From Treponema sp. (lineage in GTDB: Bacteria > Spirochaetota > Spirochaetia > Treponematales > Breznakiellaceae), in assembly GCA_009785215.1 (NCBI GenBank), contig WQWU01000025.1, positions 1 to 37,297 on the forward strand: a DNA stretch of 37,297 nt. Direction: 5' to 3'. Under the pieces are notes generated by a model. It saw nothing but the letters and a program-made list of their open reading frames with translations, searched no databases and was not told the origin of the DNA. The translations under genes and the position numbers were made by a program. Of this stretch, positions 23,623 through 29,877 are shown one piece after another (positions within the stretch are counted from its first letter, which is position 1; each line of letters opens with the position of its first letter).

Positions 23623-23947
23623 AACCGGATTAGAGGCGGCTCTGGGTATACTGCTGGAGGAGCATAAGGGGCAGAACGTTTCTGTAATGGATCTGCGGGG
23701 AATAAATAACTGGACAGACTTTTTCGTTTTGGCGACAGTAACAAGCAGGGCGCATATGGATGGTCTTGAACGCCACATTAAGGAGTTTTGCCGCGAGAAT
23801 GAAATTGATATAATCGGCAGTTCCCGGAAAAACCAGGAGGACGAGTGGCGCTTAATCGATCTTGGCTGTATTATTGTCCATTTAATGACAAAAGAATCCC
23901 GTGAATTTTACGATCTGGAAAGACTGTGGCGCTCTGCAACACACTGA
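23597..23947 (+). CDS. rsfS: ribosomal silencing factor RsfS
   Basis: A 116-residue protein that binds uL14 on the large subunit and blocks subunit joining when nutrients are short. Family motifs are INNWTDFFVLATVTSRAHMD, then EDEWRLIDLGCIIVHLM and the end REFYDLERLW. GGAACTTTA before ATG 23597 lies inside the LCP gene, so the two are coupled by overlap. It is the last gene of the operon and is followed by two overlapping hairpins. Confidence 0.95.
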   Translation: MADLLSETKTGLEAALGILLEEHKGQNVSVMDLRGINNWTDFFVLATVTSRAHMDGLERHIKEFCRENEIDIIGSSRKNQEDEWRLIDLGCIIVHLMTKESREFYDLERLWRSATH

Positions 23948-23985
23948 TATAGCGAAAAAGCAAAGCGCCCTAAGCTGCTTTAGCC

Positions 23986-24036
23986 TAATGGCTTTAGCCA
24001 TTAAACCGGCGTTTTTAAATAAAACACCGGTTTAAT
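23986..24036. terminator. two overlapping hairpins, bidirectional terminator
   Basis: TAATGGCT-TT-AGCCATTA (23986-24003) overlaps a longer stem, ATTAAACCGGCGTTTT (24000-24015) against AAAACACCGGTTTAAT (24021-24036) with one mismatch and a 5-nt loop. They sit between the converging rsfS and poly-Asp genes, so the second probably ends both transcripts. Because they share bases, they could also exclude one another. Confidence 0.7.
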
Positions 24037-24038
24037 TC

Positions 24039-24350
24039 CTATTCATCATCTTCCCAGTCGTCATCTTCTTCGTAGTCATCATCGTCGTCGTCATCTTCGT
24101 AGTCATCATCGTCGTCATCTTCGTAGTCATCGTCATCTTCGTCGTCATCGTCATCCAGGTCATCGTCATCGTAATCATCGTCGTCATCGACATCGTCGTC
24201 ATCATCGTCATCGACGTCGTCGTCATCGCTGAGGATGAATGCCGGTAAGGTGTGTGCTCCGCCCATGTAAGCGGGTTGAAGCGCCAATTCTTCCTGTTCA
24301 ATAGCTTCGCGCAGAACGGGAACTTTTGACGTGTCTCCATTCAGATACAT
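24039..24350 (-). CDS. protein with extreme poly-Asp C-terminal tail
   Basis: A 103-residue protein. GGGAG 8 nt before the ATG at 24350 supports the start. Residues 1-41 form a normal-looking part (MYLNGDTSKVPVLREAIEQE, then a hydrophobic PAYMGGAHTLPAFILS). Residues 42-103 are an acidic tail: 54 of 62 are Asp or Glu, broken only by Val, Leu, Tyr and one Trp at 4-10 residue intervals. No signal peptide or membrane helix. Such tails bind cations, basic proteins or rRNA-binding proteins, or mimic DNA; the choice is open. The DNA is a run of GAN triplets, prone to repeat slippage. Another minus-strand frame (24032-24340) reads Met/Thr repeats and is rejected as an artefact. A terminator follows 3 nt after the stop. 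Confidence 0.75.
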   Translation of the reverse strand: MYLNGDTSKVPVLREAIEQEELALQPAYMGGAHTLPAFILSDDDDVDDDDDDDVDDDDDYDDDDLDDDDDEDDDDYEDDDDDDYEDDDDDDDYEEDDDWEDDE

Positions 24351-24442
24351 ACTGTTCTCCCTTGAATTTGATATTCCTTGAATCTAAACGAGTCGGAGGA
24401 AAAAATACCCCCCATTAGAAACATAAGGGATGCTATATTAAT

Positions 24443-24493
24443 TTGTCAACTGGTTTTTGGAAAATTTGAAAAAGTCCTTTTTTATGGTATTCT
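24443..24493 (+). promoter_or_regulatory. promoter region of ispE
   Basis: TTGAAA (24466-24471), 16 bp and an extended -10 TGG-TATTCT (24488-24493) give a promoter whose -10 ends 5 nt before ATG 24499, suggesting a leaderless message. TTGTCAA at 24443-24449 reads TTGACA leftward, with TATGTT 18 bp further as a possible -10 for the poly-Asp gene. Confidence 0.45.
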
Positions 24494-24498
24494 TAAAT

Positions 24499-25419
24499 AT
24501 GCAGTATTTTGATGAAATAACCGTACAAAGCCCGGCTAAAGTGAACCTGCACTTGTCTGTTGGGAACAGGCGCCCGGACGGCTTTCATGATATAGAAAGT
24601 CTATTTTTGGCTGTAGAGTTCGGTGATACCCTGTATTTTAGGCAATATGAGGGTAAAAACGCTGGTTTACAGGGTTTTCCGGCAAATAACCCAATAGATG
24701 GGTTATCTATTCCAGATAATATAATAAACAGGGCATTAGACCTTTTCAGGGAAAAAATCGGATTTTCGCAATCTGTAGGGATTAGGGCAGAAAAGCGCAT
24801 TCCTATTGGCGGCGGGCTTGGCGGAGGTTCCTCTAATGCTGCAGCTACGCTTCTGGCGCTTAATAAAATGACAGGCAGCCCTTTAAACAAGGAAACCCTT
24901 TTGGAAATGGCAGCCAGTCTTGGCAGTGATGTTCCGTTTTTTATACATGAGACTCCCGCCGCCTGGGTTACTGGCCGCGGTGAGTTTATAGAACCTGTTA
25001 AAATGCCTCAGTTATTTTTGGTGTTGGTGAATCCCGGGTTTTCTTCAAATACAGGTACAGCTTTTAAACTGCTGGATGAGTATAGAAGAGGTTCTCGCAG
25101 AGGCGCAGAGGCGCAGAGGGAAGATGAGGTTTTATCTTCTCCTCTCCTTCTTTTCTCAGCATCCTCCGCGTCTCCGTGTCTCTGTGTGAACGAATTTATG
25201 TATAGGAACGATTTTTTACATGTTTTCCCGGACAGTGAAAAATCGATATATACCCAAATCATTTCTCAATTAAAAGATTTAGGAGCGCAGTTTGCCAATC
25301 TTTCCGGGGCGGGTTCTACCTGTTTTGGGATCTTTGAAAATGCTAAAACAGCAGAAAATGCCGCTTTAACTTTACGGGAAAAATGGCCTTTTGCGGTAAA
25401 CTGCAGTTCACTAATTTAG
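24499..25419 (+). CDS. ispE: 4-diphosphocytidyl-2-C-methylerythritol kinase IspE
   Basis: GHMP-family kinase of the non-mevalonate isoprenoid pathway. Start at ATG 24499 gives 306 residues and the normal opening VQSPAKVNLHL; earlier in-frame starts (24457, 24484) lack support because the promoter lies over them. The ATP loop is IPIGGGLGGGSSNAAATLLA (about 101-120), and SLGSDVPFF and LSGAGSTCFGIF are the other family motifs. Between DEYRRG and NEFMY about 36 residues rich in Arg, Ser, Leu and Cys are added; they are encoded by a palindromic repeat (25090-25195). The usual length is 280-290. The rest is intact, so the enzyme is probably active with an extra loop. Confidence 0.93.
   Translation: MQYFDEITVQSPAKVNLHLSVGNRRPDGFHDIESLFLAVEFGDTLYFRQYEGKNAGLQGFPANNPIDGLSIPDNIINRALDLFREKIGFSQSVGIRAEKRIPIGGGLGGGSSNAAATLLALNKMTGSPLNKETLLEMAASLGSDVPFFIHETPAAWVTGRGEFIEPVKMPQLFLVLVNPGFSSNTGTAFKLLDEYRRGSRRGAEAQREDEVLSSPLLLFSASSASPCLCVNEFMYRNDFLHVFPDSEKSIYTQIISQLKDLGAQFANLSGAGSTCFGIFENAKTAENAALTLREKWPFAVNCSSLI
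25090..25195 (+). repeat. palindromic repeat inserted in frame in ispE
   Basis: GGTTCTCGCAGAGGCGCAGA and the following copies of GGCGCAGAG on the left match, with several mismatches, the reverse complement of the right end, whose core is CTCCGCGTCTCCGTGTCTCT before GTGTGAAC. An inner stem GAAGAT-GAGGTTTT-ATCTTC (25120-25139) lies between. The element is about 106 bp and is read through without a stop. Confidence 0.75.
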
Positions 25420-25452
25420 GGGAATGGGAGAAAAATACCGATAATCTTATAT

Positions 25453-25475
25453 AAGAACCTTTAAAAGTTCTTTTT
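25453..25475 (+). terminator. terminator-like hairpin after ispE
   Basis: AAGAAC (25453-25458) pairs with GTTCTT (25467-25472), and the T-run continues to 25475. The stem is short, so termination may be weak. Confidence 0.4.
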
Positions 25476-25486
25476 AGGAGAAATAG

Positions 25487-26176
25487 ATGAAGAACATGTA
25501 TTTTAAAACAGGTATTATCTGCATATTTGTTTGTTTTATTTTTGCCGGATGCAAATCTCCGCCGCAGCCAACAGTGGAAATTGTTCTGGAAGAAGTGAAA
25601 GATACCGATATAACGGGCACATGGTTTCTTGGGGATCAGCGTTCAATGATTATATTTCAGTACCGCGCTGACGGAACCGGATGCGAGATCAATTTAAATC
25701 AAATATCAAACTTTTCCCTTACTTACAGGCCGTTTCTTTATACATTAACAGAAAACAGCATAAATATAAATTTCTTGGATTCGTTAAGGCCTCAGAGGAT
25801 TGAGTATAGTTTTGAAAAACCATCGGCGAACAGGCTTACTGTAATTGATTATATCCGCGGATTGTCTCCGACATTTATAAGACAGGGAATGACAGAATTG
25901 GAAGGTCTTTGGCGCAGAGAAAATACGGATAAAATTGCTTATCTTTTTGGCGGCCGTAATTTTTTGGTAAAACTGCAGGATGGTATTCCTACAGCTACAG
26001 GAAATTTTATAGTTTCTGAAACTTCTGTTACCATTAATGACCTGTACAGGTGTACAGACTACTATTCACTCAGATGGACGCGTTCATCAACACCTTATGA
26101 GAACTTTACTTTTAGAATAAATGACGATCGGCTTATTTTGTCATCTCCCGGCAGGGAAATTCAGTTTATAAGGTAA
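25487..26176 (+). CDS. lipoprotein with two lipocalin-like repeats, unknown
   Basis: The 229-residue protein has a lipobox cysteine at 22 (FAGC) and a Pro-rich linker. The mature part is a tandem of two similar segments, GTWFLGDQRSMIIFQYRADG (about 45) and GLWRRENTDKIAYLFGG (about 140), each with the G-x-W opening of small lipocalin-like beta-barrels and ending near (N)I-N. It is an envelope protein of unknown role, probably arising from duplication. TTAGGAG precedes ATG 25487. It follows ispE by 67 bp and lies before the spoVG promoter. Confidence 0.65.
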   Translation: MKNMYFKTGIICIFVCFIFAGCKSPPQPTVEIVLEEVKDTDITGTWFLGDQRSMIIFQYRADGTGCEINLNQISNFSLTYRPFLYTLTENSININFLDSLRPQRIEYSFEKPSANRLTVIDYIRGLSPTFIRQGMTELEGLWRRENTDKIAYLFGGRNFLVKLQDGIPTATGNFIVSETSVTINDLYRCTDYYSLRWTRSSTPYENFTFRINDDRLILSSPGREIQFIR

Positions 26177-26265
26177 AATCTCTCAAAGTGAGCAAGGTTT
26201 CTAACAATGGCAGAAAATACACCGAAAGTCTGTAAAAACATCAGGTAAAAAAGCAACTTTTCTAC

Positions 26266-26294
26266 TTGCTTTCGTGACAAATCAATATTACAAT
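26266..26294 (+). promoter_or_regulatory. promoter of spoVG
   Basis: TTGCTT (26266-26271) and TACAAT (26289-26294), 17 bp apart. Transcription would start near 26301, leaving an untranslated leader of about 80 nt. Confidence 0.55.
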
Positions 26295-26308
26295 GTAAAA
26301 TAAGTCGG

Positions 26309-26347
26309 ACTTAACAATTAACATGCCCAGTAGGGCTCTTGTTAAGT
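26309..26347 (+). promoter_or_regulatory. stem-loop in the spoVG leader
   Basis: ACTTAACAA (26309-26317) pairs perfectly with TTGTTAAGT (26339-26347), and inside it GCCC (26325-26328) pairs with GGGC (26333-26336) over a 4-nt loop. It ends 17 nt before the ribosome site GAGGAGAGGA of spoVG. A role as a binding site for SpoVG itself or as a stability element is possible. Confidence 0.55.
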
Positions 26348-26379
26348 ATTCAAGATTAGGACCTCAGAGGAGAGGAAAC

Positions 26380-26667
26380 ATGGAAATTACTGATATCAGG
26401 GTCCGCAAGGTGACTGGCGGTGGCAAACCGAAGGCATATGTAACGGTGACTTTTGACGATTGCTTTGTTGTTCATAATATAAAGATCATAGAGGGTAAAA
26501 CCGGCGTTTTCATAGCTATGCCAAGCCGAAAGACCCGTGCTGGCGAGTACAAGGATGTTGCACATCCAATTCATCCCGAATTCAGAGCGGAATTACAGAA
26601 GCGTATTCTGGATAAATACGATTCAGGAGATGTCACCGAGGCTACACCTGGTGATATGGATGAATAA
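26380..26667 (+). CDS. spoVG: SpoVG nucleic-acid-binding regulator
   Basis: The start is ATG 26380, after GAGGAGAGG; the in-frame ATG at 26323 lies within the leader stem-loop. The 95-residue protein has the family sequence MEITDIRVRKV, KAYVTVTFDDCFVVHNIKII and FIAMPSRKTRAGEYKDVAHP followed by IHPEFR. In Borrelia burgdorferi SpoVG is a DNA- and RNA-binding regulator, and this role is inferred here. The ispE-spoVG-rplY-tilS order resembles Borrelia, but the peptidyl-tRNA hydrolase gene is absent. Confidence 0.95.
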   Translation: MEITDIRVRKVTGGGKPKAYVTVTFDDCFVVHNIKIIEGKTGVFIAMPSRKTRAGEYKDVAHPIHPEFRAELQKRILDKYDSGDVTEATPGDMDE

Positions 26668-26736
26668 CCTATCCCTTTAAACGGCGAAGAAATCACTTAA
26701 AATCCAGGCGGTTTTTAGTGGTTCCCGTAATTTAAT

Positions 26737-26768
26737 TCCCGCGAATTTTTCGCTGTGAAATGGCGGGA
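26737..26768 (+). terminator. hairpins after spoVG
   Basis: TCCCGC (26737-26742) pairs with GCGGGA (26763-26768), while GCGAA (26741-26745) pairs with TTCGC (26749-26753) using two of the same bases. The region lies between spoVG and tRNA-Gln and probably ends the spoVG message; it lacks a strong T-run. Confidence 0.4.
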
Positions 26769-26814
26769 TTGTCTTGATACTTTCCCATGGTTTTGGTAAA
26801 CTTTTACCAGATAA

Positions 26815-26886
26815 TGGGACGTCGGCAAGCGGTAAGCCACCGGGTTTTGGTTCCGGTATTCATAGGTTCGAATCCTATCGTCCCAA
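26815..26886 (+). tRNA. trnQ: tRNA-Gln (anticodon TTG)
   Basis: The sequence folds as a cloverleaf: acceptor TGGGACG against CGTCCCA (7 bp), D-arm with AAGCGGTAAG, anticodon stem ACCGG/CCGGT with loop TTTTGGT carrying anticodon TTG, and T-arm ATAGG-TTCGAAT-CCTAT. The discriminator is A, and CCA is not encoded. It lies between spoVG and rplY and is probably co-transcribed with rplY. Confidence 0.96.
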
Positions 26887-26926
26887 GTATGGGTTAATCC
26901 CGTGAAATTTATTTTGAGGTAATTAT

Positions 26927-27580
26927 ATGAGCAAAGTTGTGTTACAGGCAAAAAGCCGTCAGAAATATGGTTCGGCTGAATCACGCAGAATGCGGAAAAG
27001 CGGCAGAATTCCTGCAGTTATCTACGGAAGATCCGGTAAATCTGTATCTATCGATCTGGATTCTGTTGATTTTGTAAAAGGAACAAAAGGCATCTCTGAA
27101 AGTACAATTGTTAAAGTAGAAGTAGGGGATAAATCATACGATGCTTTTGTAAAGGGAACTCAAAGAAATATTATCGATGGTAATATTCTTCATATCGATT
27201 TTTACGAAGTAGAAAGCGGCGTTGTTCTTCGCGCCAAGGTTTCCCTTGTTTTTACCGGAAATCCTGTTGGTGTCCGCGAAGGCGGTATGCTGGAAACACC
27301 TGTACATGAAATTGAAATTGAATGTCTTCCGAAGGATCTTCCGGAAAGAATAGAGATTGATATTTCCGGTCTTAAAACTAACCAGTCCTTGCATGTAAGG
27401 GATATTCCGCTTGCACAGGGTGTAAGGCTTCTTTCTAATCCGGATCAGACTATTGCGCTTGTTAAGTTTGCCAAAGCTGAAGCTGCCGCTCCTGCCGCCG
27501 CTGAAGCCGCTGCTCCTGCCGCCGCCGCTGCCGCGCCTGCCGCAGATAAAAAAGCTGCTCCGGCTGCCGATAAAAAGTAA
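26927..27580 (+). CDS. rplY: ribosomal protein bL25, long CTC form
   Basis: 5S rRNA-binding protein of the CTC/TL5 type, 217 residues. Residues 1-95 are the L25 core (QKYGSAESRRMRKSGRIPAV then IYGRSG, and an ILHIDFYEV segment); 96-185 are the CTC beta-domain (LPERIEIDISGLKTNQSLHV). The tail is low-complexity Ala/Pro with two PAADKK units, probably a flexible basic arm. GAGGT precedes ATG 26927. An AT-rich hairpin (27570-27590) overlaps the stop. tilS begins 30 bp later. Confidence 0.95.
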   Translation: MSKVVLQAKSRQKYGSAESRRMRKSGRIPAVIYGRSGKSVSIDLDSVDFVKGTKGISESTIVKVEVGDKSYDAFVKGTQRNIIDGNILHIDFYEVESGVVLRAKVSLVFTGNPVGVREGGMLETPVHEIEIECLPKDLPERIEIDISGLKTNQSLHVRDIPLAQGVRLLSNPDQTIALVKFAKAEAAAPAAAEAAAPAAAAAAPAADKKAAPAADKK

Positions 27581-27610
27581 AGCTTTTTATACGCTTTTGT
27601 TAATTAACTC

Positions 27611-28642
27611 ATGGTTTTAACCGGATTCGAGGAAAAGGTTTCTGCTGTTCTGGATTGCTTTCCTGCAGAAACTGTTTTTCTAGCCGCTGTTTCCGGCGGC
27701 GCGGACTCCATGGCAATGCTTGCCGCTCTTTTAGCTGTTAAAAAAGAAAGGCTGCTTTTTTGCCTGCATGTTGAGCATGGACTTCGTCCTGCTTCTGAAA
27801 GCAGCGGAGACGCTGATTTTGTAAAAGCTTTTTGCAAGAGTAATGGAATAAAGTGCCGCGTAGTGCATATTTTAAAGGGAAAAATTGCAGATTATTCACA
27901 GCGTAAAGGCACAGGTATAGAAGCCGCCGCGCGTTATTTCAGACATAGGGTTTTATCAAAAGAAGCAGACCGGTTGGGAAAAAATACTGTCATTTTGCTT
28001 GCACACACAAAAAACGATCTTTTGGAATTGTCTCTTATGCGTGTTTTACGCGGTGCAGGGCCTATGGGTCTTGCCATTATGCCGCAAAAGCGCGGACGTT
28101 TATTCCGCCCGCTTTTGAATATGACCCGCAGCGATATTACCGGTTATCTGACAGAAAAAAATATCTCATGGCGCGAAGATGCCACAAATACCGATGTTAA
28201 ATTCTTACGCAATCGTATCCGGCGCCGGCTTGTTCCTTTTTTAAATGAAACTTTTCCAATATGGAAAAAAGGCGTTTATGTTATGGCAGAAACTCAAGCG
28301 CTTGTTTCTGAATTTATTGTTAATGAAGCTGCCGCGCGGATTAAATGGGAAAGAACAAGCGAATCTTTATTTACAAATGAAGAAAACTTTTTTACACAGC
28401 CGCAGATTATAAGAGAAGAAGCTGTATTCCTGGGAATTAATTTTTTATGTTCTTTTATTGGTTTGCAAACCAGAACCGGAAAATTAAAAACAATTAAACG
28501 TTCTGTTCTGGGAAAATTCTGCACCGGCAGAATAAACGCCGCAGACCTGGGGTTATATAGGTTAAAGCGCGAAAAAGGCAAAGTGATTCTTTCCCGCGTA
28601 AAAAAAGAATTCTTTGAACGCGGGGTTTCTCAGCTGATTTAA
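27611..28642 (+). CDS. tilS: tRNA(Ile)-lysidine synthase TilS
   Basis: Makes lysidine at C34 of tRNA-Ile(CAU), changing its codon from AUG to AUA. The PP-loop SGGADS is at residues 28-33, followed by HVEHGLRP, GIEAAARYFRHRVL and LLAHTKNDLLE; the last differs from the usual A-H-x-x-D-D-Q-x-E-T, so one expected acidic residue is replaced by Asn. WREDATN and RNRIRRRLVP are the later family motifs. At 343 residues it is the shorter form with a reduced C-terminal domain. No ribosome site precedes ATG 27611. In related genomes ftsH often follows; here the AT-rich nucleotidyltransferase island does. Confidence 0.93.
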   Translation: MVLTGFEEKVSAVLDCFPAETVFLAAVSGGADSMAMLAALLAVKKERLLFCLHVEHGLRPASESSGDADFVKAFCKSNGIKCRVVHILKGKIADYSQRKGTGIEAAARYFRHRVLSKEADRLGKNTVILLAHTKNDLLELSLMRVLRGAGPMGLAIMPQKRGRLFRPLLNMTRSDITGYLTEKNISWREDATNTDVKFLRNRIRRRLVPFLNETFPIWKKGVYVMAETQALVSEFIVNEAAARIKWERTSESLFTNEENFFTQPQIIREEAVFLGINFLCSFIGLQTRTGKLKTIKRSVLGKFCTGRINAADLGLYRLKREKGKVILSRVKKEFFERGVSQLI

Positions 28643-28704
28643 GTGCTAGTGTCCTGTTATATTTGGTTTTTGTTTTAATAATATTTAAAGAAATGAATTT
28701 TCAC

Positions 28705-28733
28705 TTGAAAGAAAGTTGGTTTTATGATATATT
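28705..28733 (+). promoter_or_regulatory. strong promoter of the nucleotidyltransferase pair
   Basis: TTGAAA (28705-28710) with a 17-bp spacer and an extended -10, TGA-TATATT (28728-28733). A ribosome site AAGGAG lies at 28742-28747, before ATG 28758. Confidence 0.65.
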
Positions 28734-28757
28734 ATTAAGAAAAGGAGCTTAGGTAAC

Positions 28758-28991
28758 ATGTTAAAAAAAATATCTAAAAATTTTAAGTTAAGTAATAATA
28801 ACATTTTAGAAATAAATGAGAAAACAGAAGTATTTTGCGGAACATTGGAAGATGCAAGGATTATAGACAATGATTATTGTCTTTTTGTACTTGGTGATGA
28901 AAAATTTAAAACTATAACGTATTTAAGGGAATGTTTTTATGGAAATGAAGCAACTACCGGAAGAATTCAAAGACTTTATAACGCTTCTTAA
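28758..28991 (+). CDS. small protein paired with a nucleotidyltransferase
   Basis: A 77-residue protein beginning MLKKISKNFKLSNNNILEIN and ending GRIQRLYNAS. It has no signal peptide or membrane helix and no family I recognise. A strong promoter and a ribosome site (AAGGAG, 10 nt) support translation. Its last 53 nt overlap the start of the nucleotidyltransferase gene in another frame, an unusually long overlap. The position suits the first gene of a two-gene module such as an antitoxin, but nothing in the sequence itself proves this. Codon use is very AT-rich, unlike tilS just upstream. Confidence 0.55.
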   Translation: MLKKISKNFKLSNNNILEINEKTEVFCGTLEDARIIDNDYCLFVLGDEKFKTITYLRECFYGNEATTGRIQRLYNAS

Positions 28992-29775
28992 TAAACATAA
29001 AGTTAAATATCTTTTATTAGGCGGGTGGGCTGTAGGTTATTATAGTAATCCAAGAGCAACAAAAGATATTGATTTTATTGTTTCAGTTAATAATAAAAAT
29101 TTAAAGAAATTAAAAGATGTATTTAATGATTTTAAAGCTTCTCATGTAAATATTGAAATTTTAAAAGAACATAAAGGATACATATTTCTTGGTAAATCTC
29201 CAATGAAAATAGAAGTTATAAGTAATGCCGATGGAATAGATATAAATGATTGTTATAAAAGAAAAAATGTAATAGAAATTGATGGTGTTAATATAAATAT
29301 TATTTCTAAGGAAGATTTAATTAAAAATAAAAAATCTACTAATAGATTAATAGACCATTCAGATGCTGAATTATTGGAAAATTTTAAAGCAAATCCTTTT
29401 ATTAATACAAAAAAAATATTAAAATTAAAGTTAATAACAGCAAATATAACAGGAGCTTATGGATCAGAACTAAAACAAGAAACTTTAGATATGAAAAAAA
29501 GGAAAAAAGATAAATATTATTATAGTGATTTGATAATAATTAATAAAACAATTGAATTATATAACGAAGCTTTAGAAACTAGAAAAGAAAAAGATGTTAT
29601 GCTGCTTCACGAATCATTTAAAAAAAACCCTGTTACAAAGAAAACATTTGATAATTTTAAATACAAATTATTAAGAAGTAAAATATATAATGAAATAGAA
29701 TACAGATTTAAACTGCTTTTAAAAAATGAGTATTCATACTTGAATTTAAAAAATAAAGGTGAAAGCGTCGGTTAA
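28939..29775 (+). CDS. nucleotidyltransferase-fold protein, toxin-antitoxin-like
   Basis: A 278-residue protein. Residues 1-145 form a minimal nucleotidyltransferase domain: LLLGGWAVGYY (26-36) is the GG motif, NPRATKDIDFIVS carries the D-x-D pair, and ISKEDLIKNKKSTNRLIDHSD is the third motif, as in the MNT/DUF6036 and AbiEii-related families. The C-terminal 130 residues are helical, Lys/Asn/Tyr-rich and unlike the usual partners. Such enzymes transfer nucleotides to tRNA or to partner toxins in defence modules; the target here is unknown. AAGGGA precedes ATG 28939. The island is AT-rich and lies between core tilS and the gtr operon, suggesting transfer. Confidence 0.7.
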   Translation: MEMKQLPEEFKDFITLLNKHKVKYLLLGGWAVGYYSNPRATKDIDFIVSVNNKNLKKLKDVFNDFKASHVNIEILKEHKGYIFLGKSPMKIEVISNADGIDINDCYKRKNVIEIDGVNINIISKEDLIKNKKSTNRLIDHSDAELLENFKANPFINTKKILKLKLITANITGAYGSELKQETLDMKKRKKDKYYYSDLIIINKTIELYNEALETRKEKDVMLLHESFKKNPVTKKTFDNFKYKLLRSKIYNEIEYRFKLLLKNEYSYLNLKNKGESVG

Positions 29776-29794
29776 ATAGAAAATATGCACAGTT

Positions 29795-29840
29795 TTTTAA
29801 AAAAATGTGTCCGAATAAGTTTTTCAAACTTTTCGGACAC
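29795..29840 (-). terminator. terminator of the gtr operon
   Basis: GTGTCCGAATAAGTTT (29807-29822) pairs with AAACTTTTCGGACAC (29826-29840) with one bulge and a TTC loop. Read on the minus strand it is followed by a T-run (the A-run at 29799-29805), a standard intrinsic terminator for the gene ending at 29878. It may also end the + strand island. Confidence 0.8.
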
Positions 29841-29877
29841 CGCCTTACGCATGTTATTAAAACGAAAATTTCTAATT

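Noticed and set aside
24032..24340. 102-residue minus-strand frame of Met-Thr repeats
   Set aside because: It is another frame of the GAN-triplet tract; the Asp frame has the ribosome site and a sensible N-terminal part.
26323..26379. Upstream in-frame start of spoVG
   Set aside because: It lies within the leader stem-loop; ATG 26380 has the ribosome site and the conserved MEITDIRVRKV start.
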